A DNA stretch of 43,230 bases. Origin: Geitlerinema sp. PCC 9228. Lineage in GTDB: Bacteria > Cyanobacteriota > Cyanobacteriia > Cyanobacteriales > PCC-9228. Numbering within the stretch: the first letter of the stretch is position 1; each line of letters begins with the position of its first letter. The stretch spans positions 1 through 43,230 of the forward strand of contig NZ_LNDC01000059.1 in the NCBI RefSeq assembly GCF_001870905.1, read 5' to 3'. This document shows positions 26,456 through 35,588 of this stretch, piece by piece. The notes beneath the pieces are model-generated. The model searched no databases and was not told the DNA's origin. It was given only the letters and a program-made list of their open reading frames with translations. A program made the position numbers and the translations under genes.

Positions 26456-27263
26456 TCCCATTTCTGAAAAATAAGTCGGCGCTTCCCGAAGCGCCCCCCC
26501 CGTCATAATTTTCCATGATTTTTCGTCGGCGCTTTCCAGGACATTGGTTTGCCGGAATTTTACCTGAAACAGGAAAATAGCGATCGCCTGGGGAGTCAAA
26601 ATTGATTTTTAAGTGAGGATCCCAAGGAACCAAGTTGGGGAGGCCACAGCTTCATGGACCCCCAATTGAGCCGCTGACCTCAATAAAAATTTTCCAAATT
26701 CCCCATCAATATATTATAATTTATACTTTACGCTCGGTTTTGAGTATCGTTTCCATCTATTCCCTTGATGGAAAAAACGCAAGTTCCCGGTAGCGATCGC
26801 TGGCTTTTCCAATCAAACCACTTATCCACCGAGAAAAGATTTCCCACTCAGCCTAACAAACCACCTTCTGCACGTACGCCTCCCTTTCCCAACCATCTAT
26901 ATCCCGAGGAAAACACCGAGACTGGCCGTGAATGCAGCCAGCAGCCTACGTACGATTGCTGTTACCTAAGTTTTTCCAGGTAGCTGCCAACAACCGCGAA
27001 ACCAAATTCTGCGAGATAAACGCCCATTTTGTTAGGGAAAATTTGATATAGAAAAAGACCACCCTCTTTTTTAGAGCTTCCCTGAGGAGAATTTTATGCC
27101 AACTTTGGGTAAAGATTTGTCCCACATCACAAAAGCGACCTCTAACATGACGCACAATAGGAAGTAGGAAAAATCGGGGAAGTGGGTGGGAAATCAACCG
27201 GTTGGCAACTATCATTCACAATGTAGGGGGATACCATACAAACGAACATGGAGGTTCGACCCG
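26456..27263. other. Spacer between the Nudix gene and the response regulator gene
   Basis: A perfect 8-bp hairpin (GGCGCTTC at 26478-26485, GAAGCGCC at 26488-26495) lies 23 bases after the Nudix gene and may end its transcript, though C-residues, not T-residues, follow. The element GTCGGCGCTT recurs at 26526. The rest is mostly AT-rich with no recognised gene, except a possible 23-codon frame at 27096-27167. Confidence 0.5.
27096..27167 (+). CDS. Possible 23-residue small protein
   Basis: The ATG at 27096 is preceded by a good ribosome binding site (GAGGAGA, 5 bases upstream) and opens 23 codons, MPTLGKDLSHITKA onward, to a TAG at 27165. It has no membrane segment. It is not recognised. It could be a leader peptide for the response regulator operon starting at 27264, or the N-terminal remnant of a lost gene. 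Confidence 0.25.
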   Translation: MPTLGKDLSHITKATSNMTHNRK

Positions 27264-28019
27264 ATGAAGAAGATTCTCGTCGTTGATGACGACCAAACCT
27301 TGCGCTTGGTGTTAAAACGTTATTTAGAAAATCAGGGGTATTTGGTTTCTGTGGTGCATTCTGGCATTGATGCGCTGGAAGTCTTCGACCGCGAACCACC
27401 CGATCTGATCGTCTCGGATATTATTATGCCCCAAATGGATGGCTTTGAATTTTGTCGTCGCTTACGGGCCAAACGTTCCGGTCAATTGGTTCCGTTTATT
27501 TTTCTTTCCAGCAGAGACGAACTGGACTATCGGGTAGAAGGTCATTCCATTGGTGCAGATGACTATCTCATCAAACCTTTTGAACCGAGAGAACTGGTCG
27601 CCAAAATTGAAGCTCAGTTGGAGAGAACCCGCCGTATCTACTCAGAAATGGTACGTTTGATGCAGCAAGGTGTCAATTCTGGAGGAGCTTCAGAATCCTT
27701 CTCCTCCCAGCAATCGCCTCTACTATCCAACTCAGAACCAACAGAAAGTGGCAAATCGGGAGAGGAACGGGAACCGCTACCGCTCACACCAGCGGAAGCC
27801 AGGGTGTTTTGGGAAGTGGTGGAGGGCTATACCAACAAACAAATTGCCGAACGCTTGTTTATTAGCCCCCGCACGGTACAAACCCACCTCAGCCACATTT
27901 TAAATAAATTAAAATTAGACAATCGCTCCCAATTGGTACGCTTTGCTTTTGAACAAGGATACGAACCCCCTACGGATAACGATCGCCAAGATAACTACCA
28001 ACTGAGTGAAAATTCATGA
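27264..28019 (+). CDS. Response regulator, NarL/LuxR type
   Basis: This is a two-component transcription regulator of 251 residues. The receiver domain (about 1-120) starts MKKILVVDDDQ, has the phospho-acceptor aspartate in PDLIVSDIIMPQMDG, the switch residue in FIFLSSRD and the lysine in DDYLIKPF. After a S/E-rich linker, a LuxR-type helix-turn-helix lies at about 172-235 (LTPAEARVFWEVVEGYTNKQIAERL onward). I start it at ATG 27264; upstream in-frame residues do not belong to the receiver. The sensor kinase is not nearby. The TGA overlaps the rfaE2 ATG by four bases (ATGA). Confidence 0.9.
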   Translation: MKKILVVDDDQTLRLVLKRYLENQGYLVSVVHSGIDALEVFDREPPDLIVSDIIMPQMDGFEFCRRLRAKRSGQLVPFIFLSSRDELDYRVEGHSIGADDYLIKPFEPRELVAKIEAQLERTRRIYSEMVRLMQQGVNSGGASESFSSQQSPLLSNSEPTESGKSGEEREPLPLTPAEARVFWEVVEGYTNKQIAERLFISPRTVQTHLSHILNKLKLDNRSQLVRFAFEQGYEPPTDNDRQDNYQLSENS

Positions 28020-28519
28020 GCCATTTGGTGTACGATGTAGCCACCCTCCAAGCAGCGATCGCCGATCGCCCCCAGCAATGGCGACCGTGCGTATTTACCA
28101 ACGGTTGTTTTGACCTGCTTCACGTCGGTCACGTCCGTTACCTGCAAGCTGCAAAGGCATGGGGACGGACATTAATTGTCGGCGTCAACAGCGATCGCTC
28201 GGTACGATCCATCAAACCACCAAAACCCCAACAACCTACCCGACCCCTTATTCCCCAAGGGCAGCGAGCGGAAATGGTAGCCGCTCTCAAACCAGTAGAT
28301 GCGGTAGCAATCTTTGAAGAAACCACCGCCAGCCATCTCATCGAGCAATTGCAGCCGGATATTTATGTCAAAGGGGGCGATTACAACCTAGAAACTTTGC
28401 CAGAAGCGGCATCTGTGCGCTCTTATGGCGGTAGAATTGCGCTAGTTCCCATTGAAATTTCCACATCAACTACTACGATCGTTAATCGTATCCTCAATTT
28501 TGTAGAACTTTATGAGTGA
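28016..28519 (+). CDS. rfaE2: D-glycero-beta-D-manno-heptose 1-phosphate adenylyltransferase
   Basis: This is the stand-alone form of the HldE C-terminal domain, 167 residues. It would transfer AMP from ATP to heptose 1-phosphate, a step in making ADP-heptose for lipopolysaccharide. The nucleotidyltransferase signature FTNGCFDLLHVGHVRYLQ (HxGH) lies at about 27-44, and the C-terminal ISTSTTTIVNRI corresponds to the usual STT-I nucleotide-binding motif. It overlaps the response regulator upstream by 4 bases and gun4 downstream by 8, so all three are co-translated. Related enzymes act on glycerol 3-phosphate or ethanolamine phosphate; the heptose assignment is by best family fit. Confidence 0.88.
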   Translation: MSHLVYDVATLQAAIADRPQQWRPCVFTNGCFDLLHVGHVRYLQAAKAWGRTLIVGVNSDRSVRSIKPPKPQQPTRPLIPQGQRAEMVAALKPVDAVAIFEETTASHLIEQLQPDIYVKGGDYNLETLPEAASVRSYGGRIALVPIEISTSTTTIVNRILNFVELYE

Positions 28520-29234
28520 CTCCACCATTGCCGCATCCGAAGTCCAAGCGATCGCTCAAAAACTCCTAGATGCCCCGCCAACCAAGCAAATCCAACTGCT
28601 GCAACAGCTAGCAGAAGGCGGCGAAACTGGCATCCAAGCGCTCATCGATTTTCTTCAAGCTCGCCAAAACCAGCCGCCTACCATTGCCATGGGGAAAGCT
28701 TACCAGCTTTTGATTCAACAGGACTATCCCCAAGCCCAAGATTTTGTCCGCAATACCCTCCCCGAAGGCGTCGTCCCCTTGCAATCCGACCGAAACATGG
28801 ATTATCGGCAATTGCAGGAACAACTGGCGCAAGCAGATTTTCTCAAAGCCGACCGACAAACAGCGCAAAAACTCTGCGAACTCGGCGGCGAAATGGCGGC
28901 AAAAAGAAAATGGCTGTATTTCACCGAAGCCGCGCGCCTGCCAGTTACCGATCTGCGTACCATCAATACCCTGTGGCAGGTCTATTCGGAGGGCAAATTT
29001 GGCTATTCCGTCCAACGAGAGCTGTGGCTTTCGGCTGGCAAAGATTGGGAAAAATTCTGGCAAAAAATTAACTGGAAAACTGGAAATAAATGGACCCGCT
29101 ATCCCAATGAATTTACTTGGGATTTAAGCGCTCCCAAGGGCCATTTGCCTTTGTCCAACCAACTGCGAGGGGTCCGCGTTTTGAAAGAAATTCTTACCCA
29201 TCCCGCTTGGCAGAACGACACCAGCGACCAATAA
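28512..29234 (+). CDS. gun4: GUN4, magnesium-chelatase activator
   Basis: GUN4 binds protoporphyrin IX and Mg-protoporphyrin and stimulates Mg-chelatase at the branch point to chlorophyll. The 240-residue protein has an N-terminal helical bundle (about 1-85) and the GUN4 core (about 95-225). Core features are MDYRQLQEQLAQADFLKADRQT, ELWLSAGKDWEKFWQKINWK and NKWTRYPNEFTWDLSAPKGH. Length is as in other cyanobacteria. It is the last gene of the regulator-rfaE2-gun4 set and overlaps rfaE2 by 8 bases. Confidence 0.93.
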   Translation: MSDSTIAASEVQAIAQKLLDAPPTKQIQLLQQLAEGGETGIQALIDFLQARQNQPPTIAMGKAYQLLIQQDYPQAQDFVRNTLPEGVVPLQSDRNMDYRQLQEQLAQADFLKADRQTAQKLCELGGEMAAKRKWLYFTEAARLPVTDLRTINTLWQVYSEGKFGYSVQRELWLSAGKDWEKFWQKINWKTGNKWTRYPNEFTWDLSAPKGHLPLSNQLRGVRVLKEILTHPAWQNDTSDQ

Positions 29235-29487
29235 TATCGACCAGCAGTCGTACGCAGGGGAGTCGATCTTCCCCTTTTGGTGGGGAGGGAGATGCCCAAA
29301 TGTTGCCTGGCATGGGCTTTGTTTGTATTTTGTACGAACAAAAAACTATTTTTGCGCAGGTTAGATGTTTGGGTAAAGGCGTCTGCAAAAACCTCCCCTT
29401 TTTTATGGCGAGTTCCCTCCCCCTATGTCTGCTCCCAGTATACCAGCAACTCTCTGACTTGTCAATAGCCAAACCGCCCACGATCGG

Positions 29488-29946
29488 TTATTTTCGTAAA
29501 ACCAAAACCGGACATCGAGCAAATCGAATCACTCTTTCCGCTACCGACCCCAACAAAAAACGCCGCAGTCCTGTGCGACCGTGAGAAGGAATCACAATTA
29601 ACTCAATTTCCTGAGCTTTGGCATAATCAACAATTGCCGCACTGGGGTCGCCGATAGCAACGTGCAAGTGAAGTCCCTGATAGCAGCGATCGCCAAAGGT
29701 TTCCCAAAACACCTTTTCCACATGCTGCTTGCGCGTGCGATCGTTGGTAGTTTGATACATAACCCCCGGTTCTCCCACATTCAGCTGGGGTAAAACGTGA
29801 ATCACGTACAAATGGGTCGCCTCGCCAACAAACGCCAATGTTTTTTCCAAAGCCTCGGTGGATTCTTCCGAAAAATCAAACGGAACCAGAACTCGATTTT
29901 GCGAAAATAACACCTGCTCTCCTTTAGAACCGCTAAAACCGCTCAT
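29488..29946 (-). CDS. Universal stress protein, UspA family
   Basis: This is a single-domain Usp protein, about 152 residues. It has the N-terminal strand RVLVPFDFSEESTEAL and the ATP-type motif VIPSHGRTGLRRFLLGSVAERVI followed by CPVLVLRK, so nucleotide binding is likely. I prefer the ATG at 29946, preceded by GGGGGGTGAAAG; a TTG at 29970 would add 8 residues. It runs toward gun4 (convergent). The process it serves is unknown. Confidence 0.87.
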   Translation of the reverse strand: MSGFSGSKGEQVLFSQNRVLVPFDFSEESTEALEKTLAFVGEATHLYVIHVLPQLNVGEPGVMYQTTNDRTRKQHVEKVFWETFGDRCYQGLHLHVAIGDPSAAIVDYAKAQEIELIVIPSHGRTGLRRFLLGSVAERVIRFARCPVLVLRK

Positions 29947-30062
29947 GGGTGTTCTTTCACCCCCCGCCAAACCTCTTTTTTCGCGAATCTCCTAAAAACT
30001 GTTATTGTAGAACATTGTAAACAGGCATCGATATGTATTTTTGTAAATAACGTACGACGAAA

Positions 30063-31592
30063 TTGGAGGATGTCCCCATCGTTTTGAGAAAAAATTTCAT
30101 TTATATTTTCTTGTTTCTCGGACTTCCTATCGTCTTTTTAGCTAGCAACCCGAGCATCACCGAATACTTCATTCGAGGAATCGATGCGATCTTCTCGCAA
30201 CTGGTTTCCCTATTTTTCCACGCCATCTTTTTTAGCATTGGTGATGTTCCCCTGGTGGTTTTGTGGTTAATTGGCGGTGCCATCTTTTTCACCTTACGGA
30301 CCAACTTTGTCAGCATACGCGCCTTTCGCCATGCCATCGACATCGTACGGGGAAAATACGACAGCCCCGAAGAAGAAGGGGAAGTATCCCACTTCCAGGC
30401 ACTCGCTACAGCCCTTTCTGCCACCGTCGGATTGGGCAACATTGCTGGGGTGGCGATCGCGATTACTCTCGGTGGTCCGGGAGCAGTTTTCTGGATGACC
30501 GCGGCGGGTTTGCTGGGTATGAGCAGCAAATTCGTTGAATGCACCCTAGCGCAAAAATACCGCACCATCAAACCCGACGGCACGGTAGCTGGTGGTCCCA
30601 TGTACTACCTCGATCGCGGTTTGGCGGAACTGGGCAAAGCTCAATTAGGCAAAGTCCTCGCTGCCGCCTTTTCCCTATTTGCGATCGCTGCGGCCTTGGG
30701 CAGTGCCAGCATGTTTCAAGCCAACCAATCCTACAGCGCCATTGCCAGCGTTATGCCCCAGCTACCGGGATGGCTGTACGGTGCCGTGGTTGCCCTATTG
30801 GTCGCCCTGGTAATTTTAGGGGGGATCCAACGCATCGGTCGGGTAGCCGGTACCCTGGTGCCTGCCATGTGTGGAATTTATGTATTGGCTGCTTTGTGGG
30901 TATTGCTGCTTAACTTCCAAGAAATTCCTCAAGCCGCCACCACCATCGTCACCGATGCCTTTTCCCTGGATGCTGCCGGCGGTGGCTTTGTGGGTGCTTT
31001 GGTGCAGGGATTGCGCCGTTCTGCTTTCTCCAACGAAGCTGGCGTGGGGTCGGCCGCGATCGCCCATTCTGCCGCCAAAACCAAAGAACCCATCCGCGAA
31101 GGTTTGGTTGCCCTGCTGGAACCGTTTATCGACACGGTAATTATTTGCAACCTAACTGCCTTGGTAATTTTGACCACGGGGGTTCATGAAAGTACCGATT
31201 CTTCTGCTATTGGCGGCGCGCAATTGACAGCAGCTGCATTTGGCGCTGCTATTGATTGGTTCCCCAATGTTTTGGCGGTTGCCGTGTTGGTGTTTGCTTT
31301 CTCCACCATGATTTCCTGGGGATACTACGGAGAACGTAGTTGGAGTTATTTATTCGGCGATCGCAGTTTGGTGGTTTACCGGGTGTTATTTGTTTTTGGT
31401 GTTTTTGTAGGTGCGGTGGTCAACGCCAGTTCGGTCTTGAAACTGAGCGACGGCATGCTGTATGCCATGTCGTTTCCCAACTTAATCGGTGCCTATTTTC
31501 TCAGCAACAGCGTTGTGCGAGACTTGGATAGTTACATGCTACGCTTGCAAGCTAAGAAACTGGCCATTCGCAAAGCCGATCTTTTAACCTGA
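30063..31592 (+). CDS. Sodium:alanine/glycine symporter family (AGCS)
   Basis: This is a sodium-coupled amino-acid transporter of the AGCS (AlsT/DagA) family, about 509 residues with 10-12 membrane segments. Family signatures are ALATALSATVGLGNIAGVAIAI and the loop RRSAFSNEAGVGSAAIAHSAAKT. Also present is the GGPMYYLDRGL segment. Start uncertain: TTG at 30063 gives the longest frame, but GGAGG at 30065-30069 fits the TTG at 30084 (MRKNFIYIFLFLGL) better. An ATG at 30070 is out of frame. The substrate (alanine, glycine or a related amino acid) is inferred. It is divergent from the stress protein gene and followed closely by the HMA gene. Confidence 0.87.
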   Translation: MEDVPIVLRKNFIYIFLFLGLPIVFLASNPSITEYFIRGIDAIFSQLVSLFFHAIFFSIGDVPLVVLWLIGGAIFFTLRTNFVSIRAFRHAIDIVRGKYDSPEEEGEVSHFQALATALSATVGLGNIAGVAIAITLGGPGAVFWMTAAGLLGMSSKFVECTLAQKYRTIKPDGTVAGGPMYYLDRGLAELGKAQLGKVLAAAFSLFAIAAALGSASMFQANQSYSAIASVMPQLPGWLYGAVVALLVALVILGGIQRIGRVAGTLVPAMCGIYVLAALWVLLLNFQEIPQAATTIVTDAFSLDAAGGGFVGALVQGLRRSAFSNEAGVGSAAIAHSAAKTKEPIREGLVALLEPFIDTVIICNLTALVILTTGVHESTDSSAIGGAQLTAAAFGAAIDWFPNVLAVAVLVFAFSTMISWGYYGERSWSYLFGDRSLVVYRVLFVFGVFVGAVVNASSVLKLSDGMLYAMSFPNLIGAYFLSNSVVRDLDSYMLRLQAKKLAIRKADLLT

Positions 31593-31625
31593 AAGTAGAA
31601 TTTTGAACGCGAGGAGGAGCTAGAT

Positions 31626-31826
31626 ATGAGTATTACCTATAAAGTTTCCGATATGGCTTGTTCTGCCTGTGCCGAAAACATTACCAAAGCCATTCAAAGC
31701 ATCGATGCTGGGGCTAGAGTTAATGCCGACCCGGAAAGCAAATTGGTGCAAGTAGAAACCCAACAGCCAGACGCTCAAGTGCAAGAAGCAATCGCCAAAG
31801 CCGGCTATACACCAACACCAGCTTAG
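31626..31826 (+). CDS. Copper chaperone-like HMA domain protein
   Basis: This 66-residue heavy-metal-associated domain has the metal-binding loop MACSACAE (MxCxxC) at residues 10-15. Length and fold fit a stand-alone Atx1/CopZ-type copper chaperone that in cyanobacteria delivers Cu(I) to P-type ATPases for plastocyanin. No ATPase gene is nearby. It is preceded by a strong GAGGAGG ribosome binding site and lies 33 bases after the symporter gene. Confidence 0.87.
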   Translation: MSITYKVSDMACSACAENITKAIQSIDAGARVNADPESKLVQVETQQPDAQVQEAIAKAGYTPTPA

Positions 31827-31986
31827 GGGATTTGGGTGGATCGGCAACTGCTGGGTCCGAGTCCGCAGGGGAAGATCCCCGTTTTTGACCGGCGATCGAA
31901 ATCACAGAACTTCCTGTTCGGCGATCGCACGTACATGCTGAAAAATTGGGGATAGTAGAACTGTAGCCTTATTCCTTCCTACAGCC

Positions 31987-32208
31987 ATGCTTCCCCAAGT
32001 TCAACCCCTCCCCGGTGCTATTTCCGAAATTCTCGCCTCCGCCAGCCGCAACGGTTGCCTAACCAAAGCCGATCGCTACGGACTTATGGCTGCCATTCTC
32101 GAAGAATCTTTGAGCGAAGAAGAAATGCGTGCCATCAACCGGCTGTTACGCGCGGTCAATCGCGGTTGGATCCGGGTTACCAACGATTCCCACTCGCAAG
32201 TTGCCTGA
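31987..32208 (+). CDS. Small conserved hypothetical protein
   Basis: This 73-residue, mainly helical protein has no membrane segment or signal peptide. The middle section (LTKADRYGLMAAILEESLSE) followed by EEMRAINRLLRAVNRGWIRV is charged and amphipathic, and looks like a short cyanobacterial protein of unknown function. Its codon use resembles its neighbours. Function not recognised. It is convergent with the MscS gene downstream. Confidence 0.65.
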   Translation: MLPQVQPLPGAISEILASASRNGCLTKADRYGLMAAILEESLSEEEMRAINRLLRAVNRGWIRVTNDSHSQVA

Positions 32209-32253
32209 ATTGCTGCGGTTAAAACAGGAAATGGGAAGCGATGGGAAGAGATG

Positions 32254-33141
32254 TTAACCAATTTCTACGGTATTGTTAGAAGCAACAAAACGATCGGCAC
32301 CCGGCCGTTCGCTTTGGGAGATCGTGCGAATGGGGGATTCAATGGTTAATTGGGCGCGATCGCAGGCTTGTTTGAGGGCAAGAATGGCTTCTGTTTGAGT
32401 ACGCCGTACCTGGGCAATTTCGGGGAAGGTCCAGTAGCGGATGGTCAAATCTACAAAACCACTGCTAAAACTGGTGACATCAATTTCTGGTTCGGGGTCA
32501 GTTAAAATGCCTTCGACTTCAGCGATCGCGTTTAACAGGATTTCTTTGGTGCTTTCAAAAGGTAAGCTGGTATCCACCCCAATAGCTAAATCAATGCGGC
32601 GGTTAGGCAAAGCTGTTAGAACGCGCACGGGATTGGTGAGCAAGATAGAATTGGGCATGACCACAATTTCACCGGCGTAGGTTTGAATTTGCGTCGAACG
32701 CAATGCCACTTCCACCACTGCCCCTTCGTAGTCAGCCACCGCAATCCGATCGCCAATGCGAAACGGTTCTTGCAATAAGAGGAAAATGCCTGCCAGAAAG
32801 TTTTTAAAAATATCTTGAAAAGCAAAACCAAAAGCTACCGACCCCAGCCCCAGCAAACCCACCAAATCTCCCAAACGCAAATCGGGGAACAGAAAAACGC
32901 TTGCCAGCAGCAACCCCATTCCCCAAACCGAAATATGGGTGACTTGTAAGGCAAACACTTGTAAGGAATTGTTGCGAACGGTATGTTTGGCGGTTTTTTG
33001 CACAACCTTACCGGCAAATTGGGCAACATGGCGAGTTAAAATAACCACAATCGTCGCCATGAGAATACTTGGCAAATATTGAATGAGGGTTCCCAGCAAT
33101 TTTAAAAAGCTAGCTTGAATTTCCACGAGCAACGCTTCCAT
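32254..33141 (-). CDS. Small-conductance mechanosensitive channel, MscS family
   Basis: This 295-residue channel has three membrane segments in the first ~125 residues. The pore-lining third helix is in LVGLLGLGSVAFGFAFQDIFKNFLAGIFLL. The beta domain follows (FRIGDRIAVADYEGAVVEVALRSTQIQTYAGEIVVMPN), then the alpha/beta vestibule. It opens under membrane tension to release solutes at hypo-osmotic shock. Length is that of a core MscS without extra domains. Confidence 0.9.
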   Translation of the reverse strand: MEALLVEIQASFLKLLGTLIQYLPSILMATIVVILTRHVAQFAGKVVQKTAKHTVRNNSLQVFALQVTHISVWGMGLLLASVFLFPDLRLGDLVGLLGLGSVAFGFAFQDIFKNFLAGIFLLLQEPFRIGDRIAVADYEGAVVEVALRSTQIQTYAGEIVVMPNSILLTNPVRVLTALPNRRIDLAIGVDTSLPFESTKEILLNAIAEVEGILTDPEPEIDVTSFSSGFVDLTIRYWTFPEIAQVRRTQTEAILALKQACDRAQLTIESPIRTISQSERPGADRFVASNNTVEIG

Positions 33142-33669
33142 AAACCTATCTTGAAAAAATACAATCGGAGAGTCTAACGCCCCAAATGTTTAAAAAAACA
33201 ACAAATATAGCGTTTTCAGTGAAATGGTGAATAATCGTGAATGCTGCCAGAGTGAGGGCGAATGCCGTTGTCTCCTACTTATCGTTCAATTGTAAAAATC
33301 TTGTAAAAAAAGTGCTGCTAGCTGGACAACTTTCCCTACGGAATGGCTATGATTTGATTGTTTTTATTGTAGGCGATCGGATGGGGAGGCGATCGCTACC
33401 CAAAGACAATCCAGAAAGCCAGCCTGCGGGGATGGGGTTTTCCTCGTACAACCTTCCTTCCCACAGGCAACAGTGGGGCTATCGTCAAAACAAAACACGG
33501 GGTGCTAAAATCAGCAGGCGAGGTGTTGCCAAGATCTTGAGGAAACGGCTTGCCCCCGTTTGCCCTTTTGTGTCCCTTCGCGATCGCCACCCTCGTTGCC
33601 TGGTATGATTTTTATACTCATTATTTTCTTTTCCTTTTTTAATATTTTGTTTTTGCTAGGAAACCAACC
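33142..33669. other. 528-bp spacer between divergent MscS and HpsJ-like genes
   Basis: No gene or clear RNA is seen. The region should hold promoters for both genes. Two GCGATCGC-type sites lie near 33391 and 33580. A short plus-strand open frame at 33237-33608 has no recognisable product. Confidence 0.5.
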
Positions 33670-34485
33670 ATGAGCGTAATAGACAGCCGCCAATTTGCTC
33701 CCATCGCTTCCCGTGCCCTCAAGCTGACTGGGATTTTGTTAATTTTATCGGCCATTGTCGATTTTTTGGTCCTGCCCATTCCCTATCAATTTCTCGACCG
33801 GGGATGGCGCATTAATGTTGTCACCCAGACAGTCGAAAGGGGTATTATTCCCATGATTGGCATTGCCTTGTTGCTACTAGGTTTTTGGGTGGCGGATGTT
33901 TATATGGGCAAGCCCAAACCCGTCAAAAAATATCAGGATTTGCGGACTTGGGCGCTTATCCTGTCAAGTTTATTAGGGTTAGTATATTTACTGTACGTAC
34001 CCATGTTTCTCAACGACGTACGCATCCAGAACAAGCGTACGATTCAACAAATCGAACAGCAATCCCAGCAAGCGGAAGAACAATTGGGGAGCGAGGAATT
34101 CTCCCAACGCTTGGAACAGCAACAAAGTCAGGTCAGACAGCAGATTCAAAACCTCTTGCAAAGCGAAGAAAACTTCCAGCAAGCCCTGGAAAATGTTCCC
34201 CAAGAGCAAGCACAAAGATTGCAAGAGTTTAAAGAAAATCCCAATGCTCTAGACCAATTTTTGCAACAGCAAGCCGATAATTTCCGCAATCGCAATTTAA
34301 CGCAAATCCGCGAACGGGAGCAGGAACTAAAACAAGAAAATAATACGGAGGCGTTAAAAAATTCTATTCGGATTGGATTTAGCTCTCTCTTGCTTGCGAT
34401 CGCGTATATTATGGTCGGTTGGTTGGGGTTAAAGAGCGTCAAAAGTGCCCCCGGTGCATCTGCACGTACAGCTGATTCTAAATAA
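33670..34485 (+). CDS. HpsJ-like membrane protein
   Basis: The 271-residue protein has three N-terminal membrane segments (about 20-38, 60-78, 96-115), a long Q/E-rich coiled-coil region (about 120-225) and a final membrane segment (about 236-255). This layout and the start (ALKLTGILLILSAIVDFLVLPIPY) fit the cyanobacterial HpsJ family, linked to hormogonium polysaccharide secretion. The function in this organism is inference. The stop overlaps an ATG (TAATG) that is in frame with the downstream glycosyltransferase, suggesting a shared transcript for polysaccharide work. Confidence 0.7.
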   Translation: MSVIDSRQFAPIASRALKLTGILLILSAIVDFLVLPIPYQFLDRGWRINVVTQTVERGIIPMIGIALLLLGFWVADVYMGKPKPVKKYQDLRTWALILSSLLGLVYLLYVPMFLNDVRIQNKRTIQQIEQQSQQAEEQLGSEEFSQRLEQQQSQVRQQIQNLLQSEENFQQALENVPQEQAQRLQEFKENPNALDQFLQQQADNFRNRNLTQIREREQELKQENNTEALKNSIRIGFSSLLLAIAYIMVGWLGLKSVKSAPGASARTADSK

Positions 34486-34556
34486 TGAATGCTCGATCCT
34501 GTAACAGCGGCAGGATCGAAATTTCGTTGAATTCAATCCGGGGAAGAGCTTCGCCT

Positions 34557-35426
34557 ATGGATGCCATGTTTTCCATTTACATTCTTACTTACAACGAAGA
34601 AATTGATATCGCCGATTGCATCGAATCGGCCATGCTCAGCGACGATGTAATTGTGGTAGATTCCTTTAGCAGCGATCGCACCGTCGAGATAGCCCAGCAA
34701 TATCCCGTACGCCTGGTACAGCATGCCTTTGAAAGCCACGGCAAACAGCGGACCTGGATGCTGCAAGCAGTACCAGCCAAGCATGAGTGGGTTTACATTC
34801 TCGAAGCCGACGAACGCATGACGCCAGAACTGTTTCGGGAATGCCAGCAAGCCATTCAAACCAACGAATGCGTGGGATACTACGTCGCCGAACGGGTAAT
34901 GTTCATGAACCGCTGGATTCGCCATGCCACCCAGTATCCCCGCTACCAACTGCGGTTGCTGCGTCCGGATCAAGTTTTCTTTACCGACTACGGACACACG
35001 GAACGGGAAGTTTGTCAAGGACCCACGAGCTTCTTGCAAAATACCTATCCGCACTATACCTGTAGCAAAGGCATGAGTCGCTGGATTGAAAAACACAACC
35101 GTTACTCCACCGACGAAGCCAAAGAAACCATCAGACAACTCGAAAGTGGTAAAGTCAGCTGGCGGCAAATTTTCTTGGGAAAAACCGAAGTAGAACGGCG
35201 GCGTGCCTTGAAAGACCTTTCCCTGCGTACGCCTTTGCGACCGTTGGTGCGCTTTTTCTACATGTATTTTCTACTCGGAGGCATTCTCGATGGCTATCCC
35301 GGATTTACTTGGTGCGTTTTGCAGGCATTTTATGAGTTTTTAATCGTAGTGAAAGTTTGGGAACTCAGACACGCCTCCCCCAAAAGCGATCGAGTAGCAC
35401 AACCAGAAACCCCTACCCAAGTATAG
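34557..35426 (+). CDS. Glycosyltransferase family 2
   Basis: This is a GT-A fold transferase of about 289 residues, similar to LpcC/KdtX-type lipopolysaccharide core glycosyltransferases. It starts MDAMFSIYILTYNEEIDIADCI; DDVIVVDSFSSDRT and the metal-binding motif ILEADERMTPEL are the nucleotide-sugar site. A hydrophobic C-terminal segment (FFYMYFLLGGILDGYPGF) suggests membrane association. The ATG at 34557 follows a GGGGAAGAG site. An in-frame ATG at 34485 overlaps the upstream stop and would add 24 unrelated residues; coupling from it is possible. Donor and acceptor are unknown. Confidence 0.88.
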   Translation: MDAMFSIYILTYNEEIDIADCIESAMLSDDVIVVDSFSSDRTVEIAQQYPVRLVQHAFESHGKQRTWMLQAVPAKHEWVYILEADERMTPELFRECQQAIQTNECVGYYVAERVMFMNRWIRHATQYPRYQLRLLRPDQVFFTDYGHTEREVCQGPTSFLQNTYPHYTCSKGMSRWIEKHNRYSTDEAKETIRQLESGKVSWRQIFLGKTEVERRRALKDLSLRTPLRPLVRFFYMYFLLGGILDGYPGFTWCVLQAFYEFLIVVKVWELRHASPKSDRVAQPETPTQV

Positions 35427-35588
35427 AAACTCCCAGTGCGATCTAAAATACATAATATCGGCAGTGGTGCGAGCGGCAGGCAAAATAGAATCATTTCCCA
35501 GAAAAAATTGTAATATTTATTTACAATAAATTCAGAAACCACCTCAAAATGAGGATCCAGTTTATACAGAAAGGAGAGTAGGTTTGCC

